Origin: JBOFDK01 sp051650305
GTDB lineage: Bacteria; Bacillota; Clostridia; Lachnospirales; Cellulosilyticaceae
Reading direction: 5' to 3'
Length of the DNA: 29,636 nucleotides
NCBI GenBank assembly: GCA_051650305.1
Contig: JBOFIT010000211.1
Coordinates: 1 to 29,636, forward strand
The notes below the pieces were generated by a model. It was given only the letters and a program-made list of their open reading frames with translations. It searched no databases and had not been told where the DNA came from. Below, piece after piece: positions 22,138 through 29,636 of the stretch (position 1 is its first letter; every line of letters starts with the position of its first letter). Position numbers and translations under genes: made by a program.

Positions 22138-24471
22138 TTATTCAATGGGCTTGAAAAAGATACCCAATTGAGTTGGTTTTTGAAGGGGTTTGTCTTCATA
22201 TAAATGCTGTAAAACCGCTTCTACTTCTTCTTTTGTTTCTTGTGTAAAGACAAGTCGATGACGCGTAATCGGTAATTCTGCCATAGCTTTTTGTGGATGG
22301 AGTAAAAGTGGCTTCTCCATAAGCACTTGCATCTTACAACTTACACAGTCTGTTACGATCGGCCATTGACATTGTTTACGGTCTTCTAATGTATAAGACC
22401 CTACCTTAGCTTTATGCTTCATACATTTGCCATAGTTTCCTAATATACATTGCTCTGTAGTCATCACTGGCATATGTCCATAAATGATTTTTTCCAGTGG
22501 TCCATCTAACGCTAGTAATTCTTCTTTTGAAAGTTCTAGAGATGGTGTCACAACTGTAGCACCTTTTGCTAACCAATGGGCTGTATTTTCATTGTTCATG
22601 ATATTTAATGTGTAATCAATGATTTTCTCTTTTGGACTCTGACTTACTTGTCTAAATGCACCGTACGTACGTACCACATAACCTGCTATAGCTGTATCTT
22701 CCCATTGCTTAAGGTCATCACCGTAGTTTTGCCACGTTTCATTCTTCATAATGGCTGGTAACACTAAGTAAAGTGGCTTCGCCTTCTCTTGACAATAAGC
22801 TAATACTTCCTTCGCCTTTTCATCATCATACTGCCACTCCCAGTAAATCTCATCAATGTCATCACTTGTTAAGCAGGCTTGTAATTGTGCCATCGTACGC
22901 ACTTGTGCCACTGTTTGTGTTGCTGTAGCGTTGTTCACAAAGGTAGGCTTTTCATAAGTCAACTGCTTCTGGTCACCTAATGCACATAATTGTACTTCAA
23001 GTTGCTCTACTGCTTCACGGCGTAGTGCATTCAGTCCACTAACGTTCATATAGGCATTGTCTGGCCATAGAACCTCTAATGTTTCAAAGACAAAAGGCGT
23101 ACTGCCTAATTTACTTAATTGCTTAGTCGCTGCTTCTTCTGTCAGTGGCTTATTTTCTGCTGCTTGTAATACTTCGCCCTCTACGGTTACTTGATGTTCT
23201 TTATACGTGAGTGTGAAACGTAAAGGCTCACCAATACAGCCTTCTACTTTTCCAGCTATCGGAAGCTTACGCACCGATTTTTCATAGGTTTTCTTAAGAC
23301 TCTTAAGAAGCTCATGATTTTTAGACAAATACACTGGACTGCCTTCATCCACCCAGCCTTCTACCTGAAGGGTGAATTCTTCACCTTTTGGATAGACTTT
23401 ACAAATCCCTGCACCTGTATGCTTTTTCGTATTCCAAATCTCTAGGCCATCGCCTGGATGAAGCTCTTTATTGGTATAAAAAGTAGCTAATTTCTTTTTA
23501 GGGTTATACTTCACCACATGCCCGATATGCAAGCCGATGTTTTTAGGGGTCTTTTCTGTAAGCATGGTCTTCCCTGCTTTTTGATGGTAGTACCCTTCTG
23601 AGAAACCTCCTCTATTGAAGATTGATTGGAGTGTGTGTAAATCTTCTTCCTCTACTTTGTAATGGGCTGGATCTTGGATGGCTAAATCGATGTACTTACG
23701 ATAAATCTTCGTAACAGATGCCACGTATTCTGGTGATTTCATACGTCCTTCGATTTTGAACGAATCAATCCCACAGGCTATAAGCTCTGGTAAGATGGAT
23801 AAGGTACAGATATCTTTTGGACTCATTAAGTAGAGTTCCTCTAAGATGCGCTCCCCACCTTCATACAAACTATACGTCATACGGCAAGGCTGTGCACAAC
23901 GTCCTCTATTACCACTACGTCCACCAATTAAGCTACTGAGTAAGCATTGTCCTGAGTAGGAATAACATAAGGCACCATGAACGAAGCTCTCGATTTCTAC
24001 TGATGTATTGGCTTTAATAAAACGAATCTCTTCTAATTGGAGTTCTCTTGAAAGCACCACACGTTGAAAGCCGCATTGCTCTAGAAACTTCACATCTTCT
24101 AGACTGTGGGCAGTCATTTGTGTACTTGCATGCATGGTGAGGTTGGGGAAATGCTCTTTAATGAGCTTTGCCACACCAAAGTCCTGCACAATAACCGCAT
24201 CTACTTGAAGGGCTTCTAAGTAACCTAAGTACGTCATCAAATCTTGTAATTCTGCTTCTTTTATTAAGGTATTGACTGTAATATGTGTTTCCACACCTCT
24301 TAGTTTGCAGTAATGAACAATCTTTTCAAGTTCATCACTTTCAAAGTTGTCTGCATATTGTCTGGCATTAAACGCCTTGCCTCCTACAAAAATAGCATTG
24401 GCGCCATTTTCTATAGCTGCCAGTGCATTTTCCATTTTTCCAACAGGTGCTAATAATTCAATCTTCTTCAC
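22138..24471 (-). CDS. U32-family peptidase-like protein (RlhA/TrhP type, probable RNA hydroxylation enzyme)
   Basis: A 777-residue protein of the U32 family. These were first described as collagenase-like peptidases, but E. coli members RlhA and TrhP are needed for hydroxylation of 23S rRNA C2501 and of tRNA U34. The N-terminal barrel has LAPVGKMENALAAIENGANA. The family signature ESFVHGALCYSYSGQCLLSS is followed by RGRCAQPCRM; Cys169, Cys176, Cys192 and Cys196 may hold a metal or Fe-S site. A long C-terminal extension with a second Cys-rich patch (CILGNYGKCM, QCQW, DCVSCKM) matches the larger RlhA-like form. The start is GTG at 24469-24471, seven bases after AAAGGA. The longer frame to 24537 runs through a strong hairpin and is rejected. 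It is followed closely by the SEDS/PBP pair. Confidence 0.88.
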   Translation of the reverse strand: MKKIELLAPVGKMENALAAIENGANAIFVGGKAFNARQYADNFESDELEKIVHYCKLRGVETHITVNTLIKEAELQDLMTYLGYLEALQVDAVIVQDFGVAKLIKEHFPNLTMHASTQMTAHSLEDVKFLEQCGFQRVVLSRELQLEEIRFIKANTSVEIESFVHGALCYSYSGQCLLSSLIGGRSGNRGRCAQPCRMTYSLYEGGERILEELYLMSPKDICTLSILPELIACGIDSFKIEGRMKSPEYVASVTKIYRKYIDLAIQDPAHYKVEEEDLHTLQSIFNRGGFSEGYYHQKAGKTMLTEKTPKNIGLHIGHVVKYNPKKKLATFYTNKELHPGDGLEIWNTKKHTGAGICKVYPKGEEFTLQVEGWVDEGSPVYLSKNHELLKSLKKTYEKSVRKLPIAGKVEGCIGEPLRFTLTYKEHQVTVEGEVLQAAENKPLTEEAATKQLSKLGSTPFVFETLEVLWPDNAYMNVSGLNALRREAVEQLEVQLCALGDQKQLTYEKPTFVNNATATQTVAQVRTMAQLQACLTSDDIDEIYWEWQYDDEKAKEVLAYCQEKAKPLYLVLPAIMKNETWQNYGDDLKQWEDTAIAGYVVRTYGAFRQVSQSPKEKIIDYTLNIMNNENTAHWLAKGATVVTPSLELSKEELLALDGPLEKIIYGHMPVMTTEQCILGNYGKCMKHKAKVGSYTLEDRKQCQWPIVTDCVSCKMQVLMEKPLLLHPQKAMAELPITRHRLVFTQETKEEVEAVLQHLYEDKPLQKPTQLGIFFKPIE

Positions 24472-24490
24472 GTTGTTTTCCTTTCTGATT

Positions 24491-24535
24491 GGACAAGTAA
24501 CAAAAGGGAAGATAACTCTTCCCTTTTGCTTGTCC
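24491..24535 (-). terminator. Strong hairpin between zapA and the U32 gene (terminator or attenuator)
   Basis: A 45-base hairpin: outer arms GGACAAG/CTTGTCC, inner arms CAAAAGGGAAGA/TCTTCCCTTTTG, loop of four and a three-base bulge. On the minus strand the T-run (CCCTTTTGTTACTTG) lies mainly within the stem, so it may terminate zapA only partly. It ends about eight bases before the U32 Shine-Dalgarno. The alternate plus-strand reading has no T-tract. Confidence 0.55.
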
Positions 24536-24558
24536 ACTAGTCTTATCCATTAGTATGT

Positions 24559-24894
24559 CTATGTTGAACGTTTCTTAACCCTTAGGTCACTTATTTCTAG
24601 CGCCATTTCATCCATACGCTCTCTCAGGAGCATATTCTCGTGATTGCATGTCTCAAGCTCTTTTTCATAGGCTTCAAATGTGTCTTTCAATTTAAGGTAC
24701 TCATCCGCCAACTGAACGGCTGCTAACATATGGACCCCTGAGTTACTTAACTGATGATTAAAGTCTTTCTTTTGAATCCCTTTGATTTGTTCATTGATGA
24801 GATGGGCTACTTTTTGTATATGTTCTTTTGATTCAGTCCCTTGTAATGCGTAGGTATTGCCACCAATAGTTACTTGTATTTTATTTTTTTCCAT
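24559..24894 (-). CDS. zapA: Cell division protein ZapA
   Basis: A small protein (111 residues) that binds FtsZ and promotes bundling at the Z-ring. The N-terminal globular part (KIQVTIGGNTYALQGTESKEHIQKVAHLIN) matches the ZapA domain, with the usual I-x-G-x-x-Y element. The C-terminal half is a coiled coil (about 65-108: YLKLKDTFEAYEKELETCNHENMLLRERM, shown across two heptad blocks). The start is taken as ATG 24894, eight bases after AGGG; a GTG three codons upstream (24903) would overlap the ribosome site. It has its own extended -10 promoter after ruvB and leads towards the U32-SEDS-PBP genes, a division and wall group. Confidence 0.9.
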   Translation of the reverse strand: MEKNKIQVTIGGNTYALQGTESKEHIQKVAHLINEQIKGIQKKDFNHQLSNSGVHMLAAVQLADEYLKLKDTFEAYEKELETCNHENMLLRERMDEMALEISDLRVKKRST

Positions 24895-24935
24895 CCCCGT
24901 CACCCTCTATCCACTCGTCTTTTAGGTTTTATGAC

Positions 24936-24944
24936 ATTATAGCA
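24936..24944 (-). promoter_or_regulatory. Extended -10 promoter of zapA
   Basis: Minus strand TGC followed by TATAAT (24936-24941), about 42 bases before the zapA ATG. The -35 region is poor. The preceding bases make TATGCTATAAT, nearly the same 11-mer as at the ECF and tRNA-Leu promoters. Confidence 0.55.
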
Positions 24945-24961
24945 TAGCTTCCTAGAAAAAA

Positions 24962-25957
24962 CTACGGTGCATCTATTTCTAACACATCCCATGCACTAGG
25001 TGTCAGCATACGCCCTCTTGGGGTGCGTTGCAGTAAACCTTGTTGCATAAGAAATGGTTCATACACATCTTCTAAAGTATCCTTTTCTTCTCCCAGTGTG
25101 GCTGCTAGTGTCTCTAGTCCTACTGGGCCTCCTTTAAAATGTGTGGCAATGGTTAGTAGCAAGCGTCTATCTAGCTCATCTAAGCCATTGGTATCAATCT
25201 GTAACAGCTTTAGCGCACTGGCTGCCGTCTCTTCATCAATAGTCTCCTTATACTTGATAAGGGCAATATCTCTTACACGCTTTAAAAGTCTATTGGCAAG
25301 TCGTGGCGTTCCTCTGGCGCATTTTGCAAGTGCTTGTGCCCCTTCAGGTAAAATCTCTGTCTTTAAAAGGCGTGAAGTACGACAAATAATCTGTGTTAAT
25401 TCTTCTAAGGTGTAATACTCCAAGCGTTGCATAATCCCAAAGCGGTCTCTAAGAGGTGAACTAAGCATCCCTGCACGGGTCGTTGCACCTACTAAAGTAA
25501 AAGTCGGCAACGTCAGACGGATTGATTTTGCTGTTGGTCCTTTCCCCACCACAATATCGATGGCAAAGTCCTCCATGGCAGAATACAGTACTTCTTCAAT
25601 ATGCTTTGGCATACGGTGAATCTCATCGATAAACAGAATGTCGCCTGGCTGTAAATTATTAAGTATGGCTGCGATATCCCCTGGTTTTTCAATGGCTGGT
25701 CCTGAAGTCACCTTAAGCTTTACCCCCATTTCATTGGCGATTACCCCAGCAAGGGTGGTTTTCCCAAGTCCTGGCGGTCCATAAAGCAGCACATGGTCAA
25801 GACTTTCCCCACGCATTTTCGCCGCTTGAATAAAAATACTCATCGCTTCTTTAATCTTACTTTGCCCCACGTATTCTGCCAACGTAAGAGGTCTTATACT
25901 TGCTTCTATTTCATAATCTTCTAATTGCAAATCTGCTGAAACAATACGCTTTCCCAC
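24962..25957 (-). CDS. ruvB: Holliday junction branch migration ATPase RuvB
   Basis: The hexameric AAA+ motor (331 residues) that drives branch migration of Holliday junctions bound by RuvA. Walker A is GPPGLGKTT (60-68) and Walker B is LFIDEIHRM with Asp111-Glu112. Sensor 1 is in LVGATTRAGMLSSPLRDRFG, which also holds the arginine finger. The C-terminal winged helix ends with LLQRTPRGRMLTPSAWDVL. It starts at GTG 25957 with GGAGG six bases upstream, 15 bases after ruvA, and shares the LexA-controlled ruvA promoter. The length fits the family. Confidence 0.97.
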   Translation of the reverse strand: MGKRIVSADLQLEDYEIEASIRPLTLAEYVGQSKIKEAMSIFIQAAKMRGESLDHVLLYGPPGLGKTTLAGVIANEMGVKLKVTSGPAIEKPGDIAAILNNLQPGDILFIDEIHRMPKHIEEVLYSAMEDFAIDIVVGKGPTAKSIRLTLPTFTLVGATTRAGMLSSPLRDRFGIMQRLEYYTLEELTQIICRTSRLLKTEILPEGAQALAKCARGTPRLANRLLKRVRDIALIKYKETIDEETAASALKLLQIDTNGLDELDRRLLLTIATHFKGGPVGLETLAATLGEEKDTLEDVYEPFLMQQGLLQRTPRGRMLTPSAWDVLEIDAP

Positions 25958-25972
25958 TTAGATCCTCCCTTC

Positions 25973-26572
25973 TTAACCCATTAAGAGCTGAAGTGCTTTT
26001 TTGATTAAAGTCTCTGTATCATCCTCATAATCAAAGATTGCTTTCACAGCTTTTCTGGCTTCTGCTTGTTGATAGCCTAAAGCACCAAGTGCTTCAATAG
26101 CCTCTTCTTGATGGTCTTCTTTTTCTGGTGCAAGTCCAAAAGTAAGTGCATCTAAGTCGACGCTTACCATTTTACTCATACTATCTTTAAGTTCCAGTAT
26201 GACACGCTGTGCTGTTTTAGGTCCGATGCCACTTACTTTGCTAAGGGCTTTACTATCTGCATTTAAAATAATCTGCATCAGTTCATCATCTGGATACATA
26301 TTTAAAATTTGCAAAGCACTTTTAGGGCCAATGCCATTGACACTAATAAGCTTTTTAAAAAGGTTTTTCTGTACTTTATTAATAAATCCATAAAGGTCAT
26401 AGGCATCTTCTTTTATATGTTCAAACACGTAAACCCTTACACTTTCACCAATGGTTGCTGGTGCTAAGCCATGTGTGTAAGGCATAAAAACTTCATAACC
26501 AATATTGCCTACTTCTATAATGACACTATTTTCTTCGATACTTACAATCTGTCCATTTAAATATGCAATCAT
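25973..26572 (-). CDS. ruvA: Holliday junction DNA-binding protein RuvA
   Basis: A 199-residue protein whose tetramers bind Holliday junctions and load RuvB. Domain I (OB fold) begins MIAYLNGQIVSIEENSVII. Domain II has two helix-hairpin-helix motifs around NGIGPKSALQIL and SGIGPKTAQRVIL. The C-terminal RuvB-binding domain ends ALGALGYQQAEARKAVKAI. The start is ATG 26572, with AAGGAG six bases upstream. A longer in-frame start at 26596 would begin inside the LexA box. It is the first gene of the ruvAB operon and should be induced by DNA damage. Confidence 0.96.
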   Translation of the reverse strand: MIAYLNGQIVSIEENSVIIEVGNIGYEVFMPYTHGLAPATIGESVRVYVFEHIKEDAYDLYGFINKVQKNLFKKLISVNGIGPKSALQILNMYPDDELMQIILNADSKALSKVSGIGPKTAQRVILELKDSMSKMVSVDLDALTFGLAPEKEDHQEEAIEALGALGYQQAEARKAVKAIFDYEDDTETLIKKALQLLMG

Positions 26573-26590
26573 ATTAACTCCTTCTACCAA

Positions 26591-26602
26591 GAACATTTGT
26601 TC
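26591..26602 (-). promoter_or_regulatory. LexA (SOS) operator of ruvAB
   Basis: GAAC-ATTT-GTTC, an exact match to the core GAAC-N4-GTTC of the Gram-positive LexA box. It extends to a longer palindrome with flanking A/T bases (AAGAACAAATGTTCTT on the minus strand). It lies just after the -10 box, over the expected start of transcription, where bound LexA would block the polymerase. Confidence 0.85.
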
Positions 26603-26604
26603 TT

Positions 26605-26633
26605 ATTGTACACTAATCCTACCTTTACGTCTA
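26605..26633 (-). promoter_or_regulatory. Promoter of ruvAB
   Basis: Minus strand TAGACG (26628-26633), a 17-base spacer and TACAAT (26605-26610). The +1 would fall near 26598, inside the LexA operator. Confidence 0.65.
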
Positions 26634-26653
26634 GTTAAGCCATTCTTTTTATA

Positions 26654-26684
26654 ACAAAAAAGATGGACACATGGTCCATCTTTT
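26654..26684 (-). terminator. Intrinsic terminator after the DUF896 gene
   Basis: AAAAGATGGAC (26658-26668) pairs with GTCCATCTTTT (26674-26684) around a five-base loop. A T-run follows on the minus strand. It ends the parC-proB-DUF896 transcript. Confidence 0.85.
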
Positions 26685-26686
26685 CA

Positions 26687-26905
26687 TTAATGTTTTGTTG
26701 AAGGTTTGTACTGTAATGGATGAAGCTCACCATCTGGCGTTTTAATCTTCGTGTTTGCCAATTGGTTTTTAAAGTTTGAGCGAAAGACATTTAAGTACTG
26801 TTCGCGTAAGCCTTTTTGCTCCTCTAATTCATCTGGTGTAAGTCCCTCTGTTTTTTTCTTATTTGCAAGTACATTGATACGTGCAATCAGTGCGTCCATT
26901 TCCAT
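26687..26905 (-). CDS. DUF896/YnzC-like small protein
   Basis: A 72-residue basic, helical protein of the DUF896 (UPF0291, YnzC) family. The pattern is I-A-R-I-N-x-L-A-x-K, then GLTPDELEEQKGLREQYL and FRSNFKNQL, and a C-terminal PDG turn. The fold is a short helical hairpin; the function is unknown, and the B. subtilis relative was linked to the SOS-region gene neighbourhood. The start is taken at ATG 26905, eight bases after AAAGGA. ATG 26914 (75 residues) directly follows AAAGG with no spacer and is less likely. It is the last gene of the parC-proB transcript, before the terminator. Confidence 0.88.
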   Translation of the reverse strand: MEMDALIARINVLANKKKTEGLTPDELEEQKGLREQYLNVFRSNFKNQLANTKIKTPDGELHPLQYKPSTKH

Positions 26906-26921
26906 TGTTGTCATCCTTTCT

Positions 26922-27719
26922 TTATTTGCCTACAAACCATGTGCCTACATCTTCGCCTTCTAGTACTTGATAAAGGATTGATATATCATCTCCTAGTGCT
27001 ACCACTGTATGGGTGCCACATGATTTGGCAATTTTTGCAGCTGTAATTTTAGTAGCCATACCACCTGTTCCAAATGCTGAACCTGCATCTTTTCCTAAGC
27101 CTTCTACTTCTTCTGTAATTTCCTCCACTGTCTTAATTAAGACTGCATCTGGATTTTCTTTTGGGTTATCTGTATAAAGCCCATCAATATCTGTCAGAAG
27201 AATCAGAAGGTCTGCGCCTACTAATTGTGCTACCATGGCTGATAACGTATCGTTATCACCAAAACGGTAGCCTTCAATTTGAGCCGTTGATATACAGTCA
27301 TTTTCATTAATAACTGGTATAACGTCTAAATCCACTAATGTTGATAAGGTATTTTTTGCATTTTGTTTTTTTATAGGGTCTTCTATTACATCTTTTGTAA
27401 GAAGCACTTGTGCAATCACTTGGTTGTATTCACCAAAGAATTTTTCATAAATCTGCATTAAAATCGCTTGGCCAATGGCTGCTGTCGCTTGCTTAAGTTC
27501 TAACGCTTGCGGTCTTTCTTTAAGTTGCATACGTCTTGCACCTACACCAATGGCACCTGATGATACAAGTATTATTTCCTTACCTTGGTGATTTAAGTCA
27601 GTAAGTACCCTTGCAAGCTTTTCCATTTTATTTAAGTTGGTCTTACCATTTGGATGTGTCAAAGAAGATGTACCTATCTTGACAACGATTTTATTGCATT
27701 GTTTTAATGCCTCTCTCAT
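26922..27719 (-). CDS. proB: Glutamate 5-kinase, short form without PUA domain
   Basis: Phosphorylates glutamate to glutamyl-5-phosphate, the first step of proline synthesis. The 265 residues form an amino-acid kinase fold: KIVVKIGTSSL at the N-terminus, LVSSGAIGVGARRM, then NENDCIST, RFGDNDTLSAMVA, LLTDIDGLYTDNP and GTGGMATKITAAKIA. The C-terminal PUA domain of E. coli-type enzymes (about 367 residues) is absent, and the terminator and neighbouring genes leave no room for it; short ProB forms are known in several lineages. ATG 27719 follows GAGGGG and begins 10 bases after parC. The partner proA is not in the window, so proline synthesis is split elsewhere. Confidence 0.94.
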   Translation of the reverse strand: MREALKQCNKIVVKIGTSSLTHPNGKTNLNKMEKLARVLTDLNHQGKEIILVSSGAIGVGARRMQLKERPQALELKQATAAIGQAILMQIYEKFFGEYNQVIAQVLLTKDVIEDPIKKQNAKNTLSTLVDLDVIPVINENDCISTAQIEGYRFGDNDTLSAMVAQLVGADLLILLTDIDGLYTDNPKENPDAVLIKTVEEITEEVEGLGKDAGSAFGTGGMATKITAAKIAKSCGTHTVVALGDDISILYQVLEGEDVGTWFVGK

Positions 27720-27729
27720 CTTTTCCCCT

Positions 27730-29636
27730 CTATTCTATCAAAAATTGTGCATCTGAAGTTTTACCTATAGTTGGAATCGTCTTTGCTTGAATGGTTGCAA
27801 GCATTTCTTCTTCCCCTTCAGCAAGGTCTAAGTGTTTCATTTTGTGTTTCTTGGTCACGTTCATCACATGAACCCCTGGACTATCTCTCTTGATTTTTTC
27901 TTCGATTTGTGCGGTATGGACAACGGCCCAACGCTCATCCGTTCGTGTCAGCTTGATAAATGTTTCCTCTTGGATAAAGCACATACCTACACAAGGTGTT
28001 TTGGTATAGTATGCTTTCACAAGCTTTTTACGGTTTGTCTTTGTCTCATAAGCTTGTAATGGCACACGGGTAATCTTACCTGAGTCAAATCCTATAAGTA
28101 CCCAGCCACTATAATCTGTGGTTGTGCAAACGTAAAGAATGGTCTCATCTGGTTCTAAATCAAGTATATTTGGTAAATAAACACCATATTGACTTGCTTT
28201 GCAATCTTCAATCTCATGCAATTTCATTTTATACACATTACATTTATCTGTAAAGAAGAGAATATCACTTTTGTTAGATGCTTCCATCTCTTGTGTGATG
28301 CGATCATTGTCTTTAAGCTTCTGATCACCACTACTACGTAAGGATACCAAGGAGATTTTCTTTAAGTATTGGTGTTCTGTGATAAAGACTTTAACGTTAT
28401 AATCTTCAATCAGTAAATCCTGTGTGATGATTTTCTTTTCAGATGGTGCACCAATTTCTGTCGCACGTGGCAAACTGTATTTTTTCTTTGTTTGCTTCAG
28501 TTCATCTGTGATTACTTTTTTAAGCTTTGCATCACTTTCGATGATTTCTTGAAGTCGTGCGATTTCTTTTTCTAGCTTTTCGATGTCTTGTAACGTATTC
28601 ATAATGTACTGCTGGTTTAAATGGCGTAATTTAATCTCTGCCACGTATTCTGCTTGCATTTCAGTCAAGCTAAAAGCCTGCATCAGCTTTGGAATAACTT
28701 GATTTTCTTTTTCTGTATGACGAATGATTTCGATCGCATGATCAATATCTAATAAAATACTTTTAAGACCCATTAAAAGATGATGTCTATTTTGCATCTT
28801 CTCGATATTGTACTGGTATTTTTTCGTCAAGCAATCTTTTCTAAAGCGAATCCATTCTCTGATGACTTCCTCTACGCCCATTACTTTTGGCGTACCATCT
28901 ACTAATATATTAAAGTTACAGCTAAAGGTATCCTCTAAGGTAGTGAGCTTGAAGAGTTTTTCCATCAGAAGTTCTGGATCTGTGGAACGCTTTAAATCAA
29001 TGGTCAATTTCAGACCTGATAAATCTGTTTCATCACGTACATCGCTGATTTCTTTGATTTTTCCAACCTTCACTGCATCTTCTATTTTATCAATGATGGC
29101 TTCTACTGTAGTCGTATAAGGAATCTCATAAACCTCAATGCAGTTTTCTTTTTTGAGATAGCGATACTTGGCACGCACTCTAAAAGAACCTCTACCGGTA
29201 TTCAGCACTTGTCTTAGCTCTTCTTCTTGACGCAGATAGATACCTCCAGTTGAAAAATCAGGTCCTTGAATATACTGCATTAAATCAATGTCATCTGATT
29301 TTAACGCTGCAATGGTTGCATCACAAATTTCTTCTAAGTTAAAGCTACAAATATTACTTGCCATTCCTACTGCAATCCCTTGATTTGGATTTACCAAAAT
29401 ATTAGGGAAGGTAACAGGCAGTAACGTCGGTTCTTTCATCTTGCCATCGTAGTTATCTACGAAAGCGACTGCATTTTCTTCGATATCACGAAAAAGCTCT
29501 TCACAAATGCTACTGAGCTTCGCTTCTGTATATCTGGCTGCTGCATAAGCCATATCTCTTGAATACACTTTACCAAAGTTACCTTTCGAATCTACGAAAG
29601 GCGTTACCAGTGCACTGTAACCTTTAGTCAGACGTA
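27730..29636 (-). CDS. parC: DNA topoisomerase IV subunit A / gyrase A-like, 5' end outside window (partial)
   Basis: The DNA-cleaving subunit of a type IIA topoisomerase. The frame stays open to the window edge, giving 635 residues without the N-terminus. The visible start (RLTKGYSALVTPFVDSKGNFG) leads to AARYTEAKL, which contains the catalytic tyrosine of the family. LLPVTFPNILVNPNQGIAVGMAS (the conserved L-P-x-x-F-P-N-x-L-x-N-G-x-x-G-I-A-V-G type) and the coiled-coil arm follow. The C-terminal region has beta-pinwheel-like repeats but no clear GyrA box, so a ParC-like role is preferred over gyrase. The partner ParB/ParE subunit would be expected upstream, off the window. An internal ATG near 29568 is not a real start. 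proB follows by 10 bases. Confidence 0.88.
   Translation of the reverse strand, partial: RLTKGYSALVTPFVDSKGNFGKVYSRDMAYAAARYTEAKLSSICEELFRDIEENAVAFVDNYDGKMKEPTLLPVTFPNILVNPNQGIAVGMASNICSFNLEEICDATIAALKSDDIDLMQYIQGPDFSTGGIYLRQEEELRQVLNTGRGSFRVRAKYRYLKKENCIEVYEIPYTTTVEAIIDKIEDAVKVGKIKEISDVRDETDLSGLKLTIDLKRSTDPELLMEKLFKLTTLEDTFSCNFNILVDGTPKVMGVEEVIREWIRFRKDCLTKKYQYNIEKMQNRHHLLMGLKSILLDIDHAIEIIRHTEKENQVIPKLMQAFSLTEMQAEYVAEIKLRHLNQQYIMNTLQDIEKLEKEIARLQEIIESDAKLKKVITDELKQTKKKYSLPRATEIGAPSEKKIITQDLLIEDYNVKVFITEHQYLKKISLVSLRSSGDQKLKDNDRITQEMEASNKSDILFFTDKCNVYKMKLHEIEDCKASQYGVYLPNILDLEPDETILYVCTTTDYSGWVLIGFDSGKITRVPLQAYETKTNRKKLVKAYYTKTPCVGMCFIQEETFIKLTRTDERWAVVHTAQIEEKIKRDSPGVHVMNVTKKHKMKHLDLAEGEEEMLATIQAKTIPTIGKTSDAQFLIE

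Noticed and set aside
24472..24537. 22-residue extension of the U32 protein
   Set aside because: It passes through the long hairpin; GTG 24471 starts exactly at the conserved KKIELLAPVG with a good ribosome site.
1..29636. Mobile elements, prophage or CRISPR
   Set aside because: No transposase, integrase, terminal repeats, attachment-like repeats or spaced repeat array were found on reading both strands.

Overview
The window comes from a low-GC Gram-positive bacterium, most likely class Clostridia and perhaps near the Lachnospirales. Evidence includes AGGAGG-type ribosome binding sites, sigma-A-like promoters, a glycine T-box, a GAAC-N4-GTTC LexA box, TrmK, ZapA, a Clostridia-style topoisomerase IV A subunit, and a pyruvate phosphate dikinase matching the length and active-site positions known for Clostridium symbiosum. 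Assignment below class is a guess. No transposase, integrase, phage gene or CRISPR array was seen. Almost every gene is on the minus strand; only mscS and tRNA-Leu are on the plus strand.

Layout: 1-654 holds a partial DUF2953-like membrane protein and an unknown 97-residue protein. 822-2933 holds a convergent mscS/dus pair sharing a terminator. 3038-4431 holds a tightly coupled ATPase gene plus a small protein with a possible E-x-K nuclease motif; this is the accessory-looking part and the best candidate for an undescribed system. 4624-12489 is a long housekeeping stretch read dgt-dnaG-rpoD-trmK-nif3-nucleoside kinase, followed by rnpB with its own promoter and terminator. 12573-17200 carries ppdK and a T-box-controlled glyS. 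17212-18646 is an ECF sigma/anti-sigma pair, divergent from tRNA-Leu(CAA).

18854-26633 holds a Nudix hydrolase, a SEDS/class B PBP pair, a U32-family enzyme, zapA and LexA-controlled ruvAB. 26656-29636 is a parC-proB-DUF896 operon whose first gene runs off the window.

The genes cover replication and repair (dnaG, ruvAB, parC), transcription (rpoD, ECF sigma), RNA maturation and modification (rnpB, dus, trmK, U32), translation (glyS, tRNA-Leu), division and wall synthesis (zapA, SEDS, PBP) and central metabolism (ppdK, proB). The two most notable observations are the ATPase/E-x-K pair and a paired, apparently compensatory substitution in the highly conserved P4 helix of RNase P RNA. All calls were made by reading; no search, folding or alignment was run.
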